A model generated the notes under the pieces. The model was not told where the DNA came from. It worked only from the letters and a program-made list of their open reading frames with translations, and ran no database searches. The position numbers were made by a program, and so were the translations under genes. Below are positions 41,092 through 50,809 of a DNA stretch of 64,000 nucleotides, in pieces (position 1 is the first letter of the stretch; each line of letters starts with the position of its first letter). The stretch is from Paucisalibacillus globulus (GTDB taxonomy: Bacteria; Bacillota; Bacilli; Bacillales; Amphibacillaceae): NCBI RefSeq assembly GCF_900184735.1, contig NZ_LT855399.1, forward strand, positions 124,001-188,000, read 5' to 3'.

Positions 41092-41418
41092 ATGTCTGAC
41101 GTTTACCGTGCATTAGGAGATCCAACAAGAAGACAGATCCTTAACATGCTTAAAGATGCAGATCGAACACAAAAAGAAATAGTTGAGGCATTCGATATCT
41201 CTCAACCAGCCATTAAGAAGCATTTAACCATTTTATTGGAAGAAAACATTGTTTCAGCAACCATTCAAGGAAAGTATCGTATTTACACCTTGAATCAAGA
41301 ATCACTACAAATTGCCTACCAAGAGATGCTAAAGTACATCGGAGATTTACTGGATGATCAGCTCGAAAGTTTGAAAAATTATGTGGAAAAGGGAGAAGAG
41401 CGACATGACAAAAGTTAA
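41092..41418 (+). CDS. ArsR/SdpR-type HTH autorepressor
   Basis: 108 residues: MSDVYRALGDPTRRQILNML, then the winged-helix recognition region ISQPAIKKHLTILLEENIV. No metal-binding cysteines, as in the SdpR subgroup. Translationally coupled to the SRPBCC-PDZ gene (14-bp overlap). Confidence 0.92.
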   Translation: MSDVYRALGDPTRRQILNMLKDADRTQKEIVEAFDISQPAIKKHLTILLEENIVSATIQGKYRIYTLNQESLQIAYQEMLKYIGDLLDDQLESLKNYVEKGEERHDKS

Positions 41419-42103
41419 AGATTCCGTTAAACGAGAAGTTGTAGTAAATGCACCACTGGAGAAGGTTTGGATTGCATTAACGAAAGAAGAGCATTTGAAC
41501 AAGTGGTATACGAAGGAAGCATCAATTGATTTCAGGGTTGGTGGAAAAGGTTTCATGAACCATGGATGGGGTTCTACATCAGAAGGGATATATACCGAAA
41601 TTGAACCGATGGAACGTTTTGTCTTACAAGGGTCCGATGGAGATTTTAGAACGATTACTGAATTAAAACAAGTAGAAAATGGAGTCAAAGTTTCTATCGA
41701 ATACCAAGCTTCCTTTATTGCGGAAATGAATGATTCGATAAAAGAAAATATGTTATTTGGAACAGGACAATTTCTAGATAATCTTAAAAGTGTATATGAA
41801 TTGGGACTAGATGTTCGTGAGAAACTGTGGAGAGCATGGATTGGTATTACGCATACGACAGAACAAACGGTAACCGGTACGAAGGTATTGACTATTAAAG
41901 AAGGAACCGCTGCTGAAAAAGCTGGATTAAAGCCAGGCGATATCATCACACACCTAAATAATATTAAGATAAGCGGTTATGATTCATTTGAAACAGGACT
42001 AAACGGAGAGACTGTCCATGAATTTGTTTTGTTAAGGGTATTACGTGATACGCTAGAATTGGAAATAGAATGTTTGGTAGAACCATATCCTGTTACATAT
42101 TAA
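41405..42103 (+). CDS. SRPBCC (AHSA1-like) protein fused to a PDZ domain
   Basis: 232 residues from ATG 41405 (GGGAGAAGAG in front, overlapping the ArsR gene). Residues about 8-140 form an AHSA1/START domain: VKREVVVNAPLEKVWIALT, HLNKWYTKEA, KGFMNHGWG. Residues about 145-232 form a PDZ domain: RAWIGITHTT, VLTIKEGTAAEKAGLKPGD, ITHLNNIKISGYDSF. ArsR-SRPBCC pairs are common, but a PDZ tail is not. The PDZ part suggests recognition of a protein C-terminus. Confidence 0.83.
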   Translation: MTKVKDSVKREVVVNAPLEKVWIALTKEEHLNKWYTKEASIDFRVGGKGFMNHGWGSTSEGIYTEIEPMERFVLQGSDGDFRTITELKQVENGVKVSIEYQASFIAEMNDSIKENMLFGTGQFLDNLKSVYELGLDVREKLWRAWIGITHTTEQTVTGTKVLTIKEGTAAEKAGLKPGDIITHLNNIKISGYDSFETGLNGETVHEFVLLRVLRDTLELEIECLVEPYPVTY

Positions 42104-42270
42104 GATAAAATCCTTGGTCGGAGGAACCACTAATAATGTAAAAGGATACAAAAGAATCGTTACGAAAGTATGTCATGTAAAACACTTTTAATACTAATGG
42201 TGGATAGCCAGATTCTTATTCATTCTCCATACTTAATAGTGTGAATATTTTATACGTAGGAGGAGAATGG

Positions 42271-43674
42271 ATGAAGAAACTTATTAAAGTTGGAATGATG
42301 ATTGGTGTTATAGCCCTATTTTTTTCTATGAACACAAAAGATGCTGATGCTAAGTTAGATTTATCAAAACTTGGACCAGCTTTGATTGATGAACTATCTA
42401 AAGGCTTAAGTCAATATCAGGTTATTATAACGTTTGAGGGGGATGATGAACCAACCGCATCAAACTTTAATTTATTAGAAAGTCTAGGCATTTCAAAAGG
42501 AATATCCCTTTCCTCTTTACCGATGGTGGGAACGGTTTTAACCGAATCTCAAATTGAAGCATTGCAAAACGATGACTCTGTTAAGTCTATATACTTAAAT
42601 AGAAAAATGGAGTATTTCAATGAAGATTCCCGTAATATCACTGGTGTTATGGATGTTAGAAATGATGCCAACATGACCAATCAAAATGGTGGTCTTCCAG
42701 TTACTGGTGAAGGTGTTGGTGTTGTTGTGAATGACAGTGGGGTGGATGGACTTCACATGGATGTTCAATATGGGGATAATTTAGTGCAAAATGTTGCTGC
42801 TAATGTTAATTTGGGTGCCCTTGCACCTGGGCTTTTACCAGTAACTTATTTGGAAAATGTACCAAGTACTGATGTGCTTTCCGGACACGGGACACATGTT
42901 GCGGCTACAGTTGGAGGATCAGGTGAGCTTTCAGGTGGTAAGTACGAAGGTGTTGCACCTGGAGCGAATTTGATCGGCTATGGTTCTGGCGCTGCCATTC
43001 TGATGCTGGATGGTCTTGGGGGATTTGACTATGCGATTGAGCATAAAGATGAATATAACATTAAAGTAATCACGAACTCATGGGGAGCTTCTGGTGAATT
43101 TGATCCAAATGATCCGATTAATATAGCTAGTAAAAAGGCATATGATGCTGGCATTACAGTACTATTTGCTGCTGGAAATGAAGGACCTGGGGAAAATACG
43201 CATAATCCATATGCCAAAGCACCTTGGGTCATATCCGTAGCAGCAGGAAATAAAGACGGATTGACATTAGCAGACTTTTCATCTCGTGGTACAGCTGGTG
43301 TTGGAGGAACGTTTGTTATCGATGGTGAAACTTGGGAGTGGAAAGATGAGCCAACTATAACAGCACCTGGTGTGGATGTTATTTCAGCTCGTGGAGTATC
43401 GCCGCTTCCGTTATTAGCTACTACAACGGATCTGGCTCTAATTGCTCCACAGCATTTACCGTTTTATACAACAATGAGCGGTACATCGATGGCAACACCG
43501 CACGTTGCTGGTATTGTGGCTCTTATGCTTGAAGCAAATCCAACCCTCACACCTGCAGAAGTGAAGGGGATTTTACAACAGACTGCTACTGATATGCCAG
43601 GGTATGAAGCTTGGGAAGCTGGCGCAGGCTATGTAAATGCGTATAATGCGGTGGAATCGGCCTTCGCGCACTAA
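42271..43674 (+). CDS. Secreted S8 family subtilisin-like serine protease
   Basis: 467 residues from ATG 42271 (AGGAGGAG seven bases upstream). Signal peptide 1-27, an I9-like propeptide (about 45-115), then the subtilase domain with Asp155 (VVNDSGVDG), His206 (GHGTHVAATVGG), oxyanion Asn303 (AAGNEGPG) and Ser406 (SGTSMATPHVAG). Similar in layout to Vpr/AprX-type Bacillus proteases. Extracellular. Ended by a terminator. Confidence 0.94.
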   Translation: MKKLIKVGMMIGVIALFFSMNTKDADAKLDLSKLGPALIDELSKGLSQYQVIITFEGDDEPTASNFNLLESLGISKGISLSSLPMVGTVLTESQIEALQNDDSVKSIYLNRKMEYFNEDSRNITGVMDVRNDANMTNQNGGLPVTGEGVGVVVNDSGVDGLHMDVQYGDNLVQNVAANVNLGALAPGLLPVTYLENVPSTDVLSGHGTHVAATVGGSGELSGGKYEGVAPGANLIGYGSGAAILMLDGLGGFDYAIEHKDEYNIKVITNSWGASGEFDPNDPINIASKKAYDAGITVLFAAGNEGPGENTHNPYAKAPWVISVAAGNKDGLTLADFSSRGTAGVGGTFVIDGETWEWKDEPTITAPGVDVISARGVSPLPLLATTTDLALIAPQHLPFYTTMSGTSMATPHVAGIVALMLEANPTLTPAEVKGILQQTATDMPGYEAWEAGAGYVNAYNAVESAFAH

Positions 43675-43688
43675 TATTTAGAAATAAT

Positions 43689-43720
43689 GGATAAGGGGAA
43701 ATTCCTCTTATCCTTTTTTT
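43689..43720 (+). terminator. Intrinsic terminator of the subtilase gene
   Basis: GGATAAG pairs with CTTATCC, with an inner GGGAAATTCC extension, then seven T. Confidence 0.8.
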
Positions 43721-43805
43721 AAGTAGGAAAGAATTTAAATCTTTCCCGTCTACGTTAGTGGTAACTAAAGCATATTCCTAAAATCTTATGAACGACAAGT
43801 TTTCT

Positions 43806-43832
43806 AGTCACAATTTCATTTACTGATTCGTT
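43806..43832 (+). promoter_or_regulatory. Candidate ECF41 sigma promoter
   Basis: AGTCACA (43806-43812), exactly 16 bp, CGTT (43829-43832). As I recall it, the published ECF41 target motif is TGTCACA-N16-CGTC. This differs at one base in each box. It is 31 bp before the oxidoreductase gene that precedes the ECF41 sigma gene. Confidence 0.6.
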
Positions 43833-43863
43833 CTATAAGTAAAAGTGGAATGGAGTTGGCAAA

Positions 43864-45039
43864 ATGAATAAATATACTTGTGTTGTTATAGGCGGCGGGT
43901 ATGCAGGAATTCATACGATAAAGTCTATACAGAAAAATATCGGAAGAAAAATATCAATACGAATCATATTAATAGATCCCAATCCTTATCATGTTAAAAA
44001 GGTACTTCTTTTTAAACCAGCAGTTGGAAAGGAAGATATTAAAATACCTTGGAAACGAATTTTCCCATCTGGTGTAGAGGTTGTCCAAGGAGTCGTAACG
44101 AGCATCAATAAGGAAGAAAAAACAATCATCATTCTAAACAACCGGAAGGAAGAGTCAAAACTAAAGTATGATAAGGCAGTAATAGCTATTGGTAGTAGTT
44201 TTCAACAAGTTAATTCGGCTCATGGAGGCATATCTCTTTCAAGCCCCGAAAATGCTGAGCATATCTATAAGCAATGGAATGAGAATTTAAAACTAGCCTC
44301 AAAAGCAACTTGTCTTGAAGAAAAGAAGAAATTAATGACTGCAACCGTAATTGGGGCAGGTATAAGTGGAATTGAAACTTCTGCAGCATTGGCGGAACAA
44401 ATGAAGACAGTTGCCAAAAGTATGGATTTGGATCCAACAGATATTCAGGTGTTTCTAATTAATTCTAGCAACAATCTATTCACGAAAGGTCCAGGTAAGT
44501 TGGGAAAGAAGCTAGAGAGCAGACTTGTGAAAATGGGTGTAAAGGTTTTGCATCATACAAGGGTAGAACGAGTGAATGATGGAATTATAGATTTGAATAC
44601 TGGGCGAAGGATTCTATCTGGCTTAAGTGTTTGGACCATTGGATTAGTCCCGAACCCAAAAGTATCAAATTGGGATATTTCACTGACAACGGATGGTAGG
44701 GTTTTCGTAGATGATTCTTATCGGGTTGTTGGGACGGAGGGGATATATAGTATTGGTGATTGCGCGCGGATTGTTGACCCTAGGACTGGTATAGAAGATC
44801 GAATGACTTGTAAGGAAGCTACCATTCAAGCTAGAAGGCTAGGTAAAATCATGAGAGCGGATATTCATCATAAAAGGGCTCCCATCCATAAAACACCATT
44901 AACAACATACTGCTTTGGCCTAGGTGAAAAGCAAGGATTAGTCTGGGTGAACCTTCCAAATCTAAACATCTATCTGTCTGGAAAACTTGGCTATTGGATT
45001 AGAAAGATAACTTGGGATATTGCAAGTTTGGTAAAATAG
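43864..45039 (+). CDS. NAD(P)/FAD-dependent oxidoreductase, NDH-2-like
   Basis: 391 residues. The N-terminal FAD loop is VVIGGGYAGIHTIKSI, the second nucleotide-binding loop VIGAGISGIETSAALAEQ, and the C-terminal FAD motif IYSIGDCARI. The order fits type II NADH dehydrogenases and related disulfide-like reductases. It precedes the ECF41 sigma gene by 31 bp and is its likely target, as in other ECF41 loci, where the partner is a carboxymuconolactone decarboxylase, oxidoreductase or epimerase. Confidence 0.88.
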   Translation: MNKYTCVVIGGGYAGIHTIKSIQKNIGRKISIRIILIDPNPYHVKKVLLFKPAVGKEDIKIPWKRIFPSGVEVVQGVVTSINKEEKTIIILNNRKEESKLKYDKAVIAIGSSFQQVNSAHGGISLSSPENAEHIYKQWNENLKLASKATCLEEKKKLMTATVIGAGISGIETSAALAEQMKTVAKSMDLDPTDIQVFLINSSNNLFTKGPGKLGKKLESRLVKMGVKVLHHTRVERVNDGIIDLNTGRRILSGLSVWTIGLVPNPKVSNWDISLTTDGRVFVDDSYRVVGTEGIYSIGDCARIVDPRTGIEDRMTCKEATIQARRLGKIMRADIHHKRAPIHKTPLTTYCFGLGEKQGLVWVNLPNLNIYLSGKLGYWIRKITWDIASLVK

Positions 45040-45070
45040 AAGAAAAATGGGAAGCGAGCGTGTGAGGTGT

Positions 45071-45937
45071 ATGGAAATTGATGTACTGTATGACCAATAT
45101 AAGCCATTACTTTTTACACTAGCCTATCAATTAACGGGGACTACCGCTGATTCGGAAGACCTTGTTCAAGATGTATTTGTTAAGCTTCATGACATTGATA
45201 TGGAAAAGTTAGATAGGCCAAAAGCATATCTTTGTAAGATGGTGACAAATCAATGCCTGGATTATTTACAATCTGCACGGAAAAAGAGAGAACAGTATGT
45301 GGGGACTTGGTTGCCGGAACCTATTATTATTTCGGATGATATTAGTGATGTTGTCGTGGAGAATGATATGTTATCCTATGCAATGCTAGTCCTGATGGAA
45401 CAGCTAACCCCCATAGAACGGGCGGTATTTCTACTAAAAGAGGCATACGCATTTGATTACCGTACTATTGCAAGCTTGGTAGATAAGAGTGAAGTTAACT
45501 GCAGAAAAATATTTAGCAGGGCTAGGTTCAAGCTAGGTGAAAAAGAAACCACTAGAATCCAACCTGATAACAAGTGGATGAATGAATTGCTCATGGCGCT
45601 TAAAGAGGGGGAAGTTGAAAAACTCCTGCCACTTCTTGCAGAAGATATAACGGTAATCTCGGATGGTGGCGGTAAAGTTCCAGCAGCTATCCATCCTATT
45701 CAAACTCCAGAGAAGGTTCTCAGGTTCCTTGGTGGATTATTAAAACGCCTGCCTAAATTTGGATTAGATGCTCGCATAGAAAAGGTTATAGTAAATGGGG
45801 AAGAGGGCATCATGGTTCGCTCTGGAAAAGATGTTATTCTATTGGCATTGTTCAACATGGAGATGAATAAAATTAGCAATATCTACTTTATTCGAAATCC
45901 AGATAAACTTGAAATGTTAAGAAAGCAACTGGAATAA
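45071..45937 (+). CDS. ECF41-type RNA polymerase sigma factor (SigJ-like)
   Basis: 288 residues from ATG 45071 with GAGGTGT in front. Sigma region 2 (about 5-72, QLTGTTADSEDLVQDVFVKL) and region 4 (about 105-158) are followed by a fused SnoaL-like domain. The three ECF41 signatures are all present: WLPEP (80-84) in the linker, DGGGK (198-202) and NPDKL (276-280). The fused domain regulates sigma activity, and no separate anti-sigma gene is needed. Confidence 0.93.
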   Translation: MEIDVLYDQYKPLLFTLAYQLTGTTADSEDLVQDVFVKLHDIDMEKLDRPKAYLCKMVTNQCLDYLQSARKKREQYVGTWLPEPIIISDDISDVVVENDMLSYAMLVLMEQLTPIERAVFLLKEAYAFDYRTIASLVDKSEVNCRKIFSRARFKLGEKETTRIQPDNKWMNELLMALKEGEVEKLLPLLAEDITVISDGGGKVPAAIHPIQTPEKVLRFLGGLLKRLPKFGLDARIEKVIVNGEEGIMVRSGKDVILLALFNMEMNKISNIYFIRNPDKLEMLRKQLE

Positions 45938-46065
45938 GCAGATTTATCTATGGAAAACAGGGTATATTTTACCAAATCTATACAATGTAACTATCAGAAT
46001 CTTTTTTTATTCGGAATTAGGGTTGATTTTACCAACATATATCGGTATACTAAAAAACAATTAAA
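45938..46065 (+). promoter_or_regulatory. Promoter region of xpt-pbuX
   Basis: TTGATT (46023-46028), 17-bp spacer, TATACT (46046-46051), placing the transcript start just before the riboswitch. Nothing else is seen in the preceding 80 bp. Confidence 0.65.
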
Positions 46066-46144
46066 TACTATTTTCATATAATCGCGGGGATATGGCCTGC
46101 AAGTTTCTACCAGCTTACCGTAAATGAGCTGACTATGAAAAGTA
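46066..46144 (+). promoter_or_regulatory. Purine (guanine-class) riboswitch aptamer
   Basis: The conserved core is unmistakable: CATATAATCGCGGGGATATG, CAAGTTTCTACC, CCGTAAAT and GACTATG, with P1 arms ACTATTTTCAT/ATGAAAAGT. The C in GACTATG marks guanine/hypoxanthine rather than adenine specificity. It precedes xpt-pbuX, which it should switch off when guanine is abundant. Confidence 0.97.
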
Positions 46145-46200
46145 TCGGAATGATGTTACATCTTATAGGTGTAGTTCATTCTATTTTTCGACAACCATTT

Positions 46201-46254
46201 TGCTCGAAAATATGCTTTCTTCATAGGGAGAAGCATATTTTCGAGCTTTTTTTG
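46201..46254 (+). terminator. Riboswitch expression-platform terminator
   Basis: GCTCGAAAATATGCTT pairs with the complementary AAGCATATTTTCGAGC and is followed by eight T with one G. It lies 57 bp after the aptamer, 70 bp before xpt. Confidence 0.92.
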
Positions 46255-46318
46255 TTTGATAACTAATTTATTCATGACCATATGTAATAACTAATGGTTT
46301 ATTGAGCTGGAAAGGTAG

Positions 46319-46900
<582 letters not shown>

Positions 46901-46903
46901 CCT

Positions 46904-48190
46904 ATGAAAAATGTAACACTAGGAATTCAACATATTTTAGCAATGTATGCAGGTGCTATCTTAGTACCGCTTATTATCGGTGGATCGCTTGGTTTAACAG
47001 CAGAACAGCTTACTTATTTAGTTGCAATTGATATTTTAATGTGTGGGATTGCAACATTGTTACAAGTGGTTTCAAATCGATTCTTCGGAATTGGGTTACC
47101 TGTAGTGCTTGGTTGTACGTTCACTGCTGTTGGACCTATGATTGCTATTGGTGGGGAGTACGGCATTAATGCCATGTATGGTGCCATTATAGTTTCTGGG
47201 TTAATTGTTGTACTGATTAGTGGATTCTTCGGCAAACTTGTACGCTTCTTCCCTCCGATTGTGACGGGAACAGTTGTTACCATAATTGGTGTTACCTTAA
47301 TTCCTGTTGCTATTAATGACCTTGGTGGTGGCCAAGGTGCAAGCGACTTTGGATCTTTAGCTAATATCGCATTAGGTTTTGGAACGTTGTTGTTTATTAT
47401 TTTGTTATATCGTTTTTCTAAAGGTTTTATCCGCTCAATTTCTATTTTAATTGGATTAGTCATTGGTACAATTGCTGCAACCATTATGGGAAAGGTTGAT
47501 TTCACTGCAGTAGGCGAGGCATCATATTTTCGTTTACCCGAATTATTTTACTTTGGAATGCCTACATTTGAATGGTCGGCCATTTTAACGTTGACACTGG
47601 TTGCAATGGTTTCTCTAGTAGAGTCAACAGGAGTATATTTCGCGTTAAGTGATATGACGGATAGAAAACTATCTGAACGTGATCTTTCCAAGGGATATCG
47701 AGCAGAAGGATTAGCGATTTTTATCGGTGGTTTTTTCAATGCCCTTCAATATACAGCTTTTTCACAAAACGTTGGATTAGTTCAGCTTACAGGGGTGAAA
47801 ACGAGAAAGGTTGTTATGATTGCAGGAGGCATGCTAGTAGTATTAGGATTTATTCCTAAGATTGCTGCACTTACCACAATTATCCCAACTCCAGTATTAG
47901 GTGGAGCGTGTATTGCGATGTTCGGTATGGTTATTTCTCAAGGGATAAAAATGTTAAGCAAGGAAATTGGAAAGTCTAATGGGAACTCTATGATTGTTGC
48001 TTGTTCTGTTGGAATGGGATTGGGCGTTACAGTTGTTCCGGAATTATTTGCTCAGCTTCCTAATGGGATTCAAATTCTAACAAGCAATGGTATTGTAGCG
48101 GGAAGTCTTACTGCGATTGCATTAAATATTATCTTTAATATGCTACCATCTAAACAAACGGTTGCTATTTTGCAAGAGAAAGAAGCTTAA
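46904..48190 (+). CDS. pbuX: Xanthine permease (NCS2 family)
   Basis: 428 residues with about 14 membrane segments. NCS2 signatures: GIQHILAMYAGAILVPLI, VALVSLVESTGVYFAL-like segment (here VAMVSLVESTGVYFALSDMT) and NALQYTAFSQNVGLVQLTGV. A proton symporter that imports xanthine for Xpt. RBS GGGAGGAA inside the end of xpt. Confidence 0.96.
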   Translation: MKNVTLGIQHILAMYAGAILVPLIIGGSLGLTAEQLTYLVAIDILMCGIATLLQVVSNRFFGIGLPVVLGCTFTAVGPMIAIGGEYGINAMYGAIIVSGLIVVLISGFFGKLVRFFPPIVTGTVVTIIGVTLIPVAINDLGGGQGASDFGSLANIALGFGTLLFIILLYRFSKGFIRSISILIGLVIGTIAATIMGKVDFTAVGEASYFRLPELFYFGMPTFEWSAILTLTLVAMVSLVESTGVYFALSDMTDRKLSERDLSKGYRAEGLAIFIGGFFNALQYTAFSQNVGLVQLTGVKTRKVVMIAGGMLVVLGFIPKIAALTTIIPTPVLGGACIAMFGMVISQGIKMLSKEIGKSNGNSMIVACSVGMGLGVTVVPELFAQLPNGIQILTSNGIVAGSLTAIALNIIFNMLPSKQTVAILQEKEA

Positions 48191-48216
48191 CCTGAAGAAT
48201 CGGTAACTTTAGAGGA

Positions 48217-48247
48217 GGAGGAGTAAATCATTCGTATTTACTCCTCC
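48217..48247 (+). terminator. Hairpin after pbuX
   Basis: GGAGGAGTAAAT pairs perfectly over 12 bp with ATTTACTCCTCC. The downstream T-run is poor, so it may be a 3'-end stabiliser as much as a terminator. Confidence 0.6.
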
Positions 48248-48369
48248 CTTGCTAATTACTAGAATATTTCTTGTAAAGACGTACTATTTTGACTATTTCT
48301 ATTTCCAAAGCATACCTTGCATCATTCTTTTGTTATAATGAATGTATCATTTCATTTGGAGGTAACATG

Positions 48370-49131
48370 ATGCCAAAAGTGTTAGTAAATGGGATTAAAC
48401 TTTACTATGAGGATGCAGGAAATGGAGAAGTGATTATTTTTCTCCATGGATTAACTAGCAATCATCTGATGCTTAAACAAGAAATGGACTATTTGAAGGA
48501 TCGATTTCGCGTGATTGGAATTGATTCTCGTGGACATGGAAAATCGGACAAGCCACTAGCTTATACACTAGATGACCATATCCAAGATGTGATCGCTTTT
48601 ATGGATGAGTTCGGGATTGAAAAAGCAACGCTATTTGGTATGTCAATGGGTACCTATGTTGCTCAGGGTGTAGCAATTGCAATACCTGATCGCGTGAATA
48701 AGTTAATTCTAGTTTCTGGGAATTCACATGCAAAAGATTCATCCACTAGTTTATTAGGAAAACATGCAGACGAATTAAAAGGTCTTACCTTTGAAGAACA
48801 AATGGGTAAGTTAGCTTCACATATCTTCCATGATTTACAAACAGTTGGAAAATGGCTTCAAGGTATTCCAGGTGGATTAACTGGGGAGCAACAAGAAAGT
48901 GCAGCTAATGCCCTAGCAGAATTTGATTTTCGCCCAGAATTACATAAAGTAACTGCCAAAACATTAGTCATCAATGGGAGACATGATGGGCTAAATCCAC
49001 CAGAAGATGGTAGAGAGATTGCAGAGCATATACCAAACGCCCAGTTTGTCATCTTTGAAAATTCAGGACACGCTCCAAACGTGGAGGAAAAAGAAGCATT
49101 TATTGAATTAATAGATTTATTTTTAGAGTAA
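48370..49131 (+). CDS. Alpha/beta-fold hydrolase
   Basis: 253 residues. Oxyanion loop FLHGLTSNH, nucleophile elbow GMSMGTY (Ser), acid NGRHDGLNPPEDG and base NSGHAPNVE complete the triad. The second ATG is chosen because GGAGGT is too close to the first (48367). Esterase or lactonase-like, substrate unknown. Confidence 0.88.
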   Translation: MPKVLVNGIKLYYEDAGNGEVIIFLHGLTSNHLMLKQEMDYLKDRFRVIGIDSRGHGKSDKPLAYTLDDHIQDVIAFMDEFGIEKATLFGMSMGTYVAQGVAIAIPDRVNKLILVSGNSHAKDSSTSLLGKHADELKGLTFEEQMGKLASHIFHDLQTVGKWLQGIPGGLTGEQQESAANALAEFDFRPELHKVTAKTLVINGRHDGLNPPEDGREIAEHIPNAQFVIFENSGHAPNVEEKEAFIELIDLFLE

Positions 49132-49145
49132 GATAACCTTAAGCT

Positions 49146-49178
49146 AACCACAGTGTGATTTGTTGCTGTGGTTTTTTC
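49146..49178 (+). terminator. Terminator of the hydrolase gene
   Basis: AACCACAG pairs with CTGTGGTT, then six T. Confidence 0.82.
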
Positions 49179-49286
49179 TTTTGATTAATTATCTATTCTT
49201 TATTTCAAGCTTAATTTTAGGTGCAAATGAGGAATAGAGAGCTGCTTTACTGCATTTCAAACACAATTCCAGGTCAAAACAAACAA

Positions 49287-49345
49287 CAAAAAAAACAACC
49301 CTATTCCCTTCAATCTATTAGAAGGTGAATAGGGTTGTTTTTAAT
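49287..49345 (-). terminator. Terminator of pdxK
   Basis: AAAACAACCCTATTC and GAATAGGGTTGTTTT pair perfectly over 15 bp, with an inner CCTTC/GAAGG extension. Confidence 0.9.
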
Positions 49346-49377
49346 TGATTCAATATTTATCTCACTAAGTTCTTACC

Positions 49378-50196
49378 TTACTTAGCGGAAAGTTTCAATT
49401 TATTATAAGCACCGTGCATGACAGGTCCTACATAATCATTAAGTTTCCAACCATGTTCAATTGCAGCGGAAACAAATTTCTTCGCATGGATTACAGCGTC
49501 TTTTACAGACTCACCGTTTGCTAGGTTTGCAGTGATTGCGGCTGCGAATGTGCATCCTGCACCATGATTGTAAGTTGTATCTATCTTGTCACTTTCAAGT
49601 AGTGTAAAGTCTTTACCATCATAGAATAAGTCAACTGCTTTTTCATGTTGAATAGCTCGTCCGCCTTTTATAACAACATTCTTCGCGCCTAATTCATGGA
49701 TTTTTACAGCTGCTTCTTTCATATCCTTAATTGTTTTAATTGGGCCAGAAGTCTGTGCGAGTTGCCAAGCTTCAAAAAGGTTTGGTGTTGTTACTAGGGA
49801 TAACGGAAGCAATACTTCTCGCATTGCATCTGTATTCTCAGGTAATAGTAATTCATCTTCCCCTTTACATACCATGACAGGGTCTAGTACATATTTATCA
49901 ATGTTATGTTCTCTAATTTTCTTTGCACCAAGTTCGATAACGTCAACAGTTCCAAGCATACCAGACTTCATTGCATCGATGCCAACGGAAAGTGCAGTCT
50001 CCAACTGTTTCTCCACTACGCCAACATCAATCGTTGTAACATCATGATTCCACCCATTCGGATTCATGGTCACGATAGAAGTAAGTGCATTCATACCATA
50101 TACGCCATGCTCCTGGAATGTTTTTAGGTCTGCCTGGATTCCTGCTCCGCCACTAGTATCTGATCCTGCTAGGGTTAATGCCTTTTTCATTGTCAT
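49378..50196 (-). CDS. pdxK: Pyridoxine/pyridoxal/pyridoxamine kinase (ThiD-like ribokinase family)
   Basis: 272 residues. AGSDTSGGAGIQADLKTFQE, DAMKSGMLGTVD, VLDPVMVCKGEDELL, NLFEAWQL and the ATP/catalytic YNHGAGCTFAAAI match B. subtilis PdxK (a ThiD-fold kinase) along its length. Phosphorylates B6 vitamers to make PLP. HMP kinase activity (ThiD) is also possible. GGGGGTATT precedes the ATG. Confidence 0.92.
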   Translation of the reverse strand: MTMKKALTLAGSDTSGGAGIQADLKTFQEHGVYGMNALTSIVTMNPNGWNHDVTTIDVGVVEKQLETALSVGIDAMKSGMLGTVDVIELGAKKIREHNIDKYVLDPVMVCKGEDELLLPENTDAMREVLLPLSLVTTPNLFEAWQLAQTSGPIKTIKDMKEAAVKIHELGAKNVVIKGGRAIQHEKAVDLFYDGKDFTLLESDKIDTTYNHGAGCTFAAAITANLANGESVKDAVIHAKKFVSAAIEHGWKLNDYVGPVMHGAYNKLKLSAK

Positions 50197-50364
50197 GTAT
50201 AATACCCCCTAAAATAATTCCTACTCGTTAACTAGGATAAATCATTTTTTTTACAAAATAAAGAATAAAAGCTTCGATGGTTATGATTCCCCTAACAAAA
50301 TACTTTATCAAAAGTATAAGAGCTTGTACAATAGTAATAATAGAAGATACTGAAGAAAAAGTGA

Positions 50365-50407
50365 TCGCCTCCATGTTATAGCAGATAAAGCATTGGAGGC
50401 TATTTTT
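50365..50407 (+). promoter_or_regulatory. Terminator-like hairpin in the csaA leader
   Basis: GCCTCCA (50367-50373) pairs with TGGAGGC (50394-50400) and is followed by TATTTTTA, ending about 20 bases before the csaA start. No gene lies upstream on this strand, so it looks like an attenuator or the end of a short RNA. Confidence 0.45.
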
Positions 50408-50428
50408 AAAATGATGGGGGTATGATGG

Positions 50429-50758
50429 ATGGCAACAATTGATGACTTTATGAAGCTTGATTTGCGTATTGGCACTGTTGTGAAAGCAGAAGATTTCAAA
50501 GAAGCACGAAAGCCAGCTATAAAATTGGAGATTGACTTTGGTGAATTGGGTGTGAAGCAATCATCGGCACAAATCACAAAGCGCTATAATCCGGAAAAAG
50601 TGATTGGCCGTCAAGTGGTAGCAGTAGTCAATTTTCCACCAAGAAGAATTGCTGGATATAAATCGGAGGTACTTGTCCTTGGAGGCATGCCAGGAGAAGA
50701 CGATGTTGTGTTACTAAGCCCAGATGAAATTGTTGAGAATGGGACAAAAATATCATAG
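50429..50758 (+). CDS. csaA: CsaA tRNA-binding-domain chaperone
   Basis: 109 residues, the whole protein being the EMAP-II/Trbp111-like OB domain: [40 protein letters not shown] and [19 protein letters not shown]. Matches B. subtilis CsaA, a dimeric chaperone linked to protein secretion. RBS GGGGG. Confidence 0.94.
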   Translation: MATIDDFMKLDLRIGTVVKAEDFKEARKPAIKLEIDFGELGVKQSSAQITKRYNPEKVIGRQVVAVVNFPPRRIAGYKSEVLVLGGMPGEDDVVLLSPDEIVENGTKIS

Positions 50759-50809
50759 TAATCAGCGGACAATTTTGTAGTTCCTGTTTTGGACAAAGGA
50801 GATTCTAAG

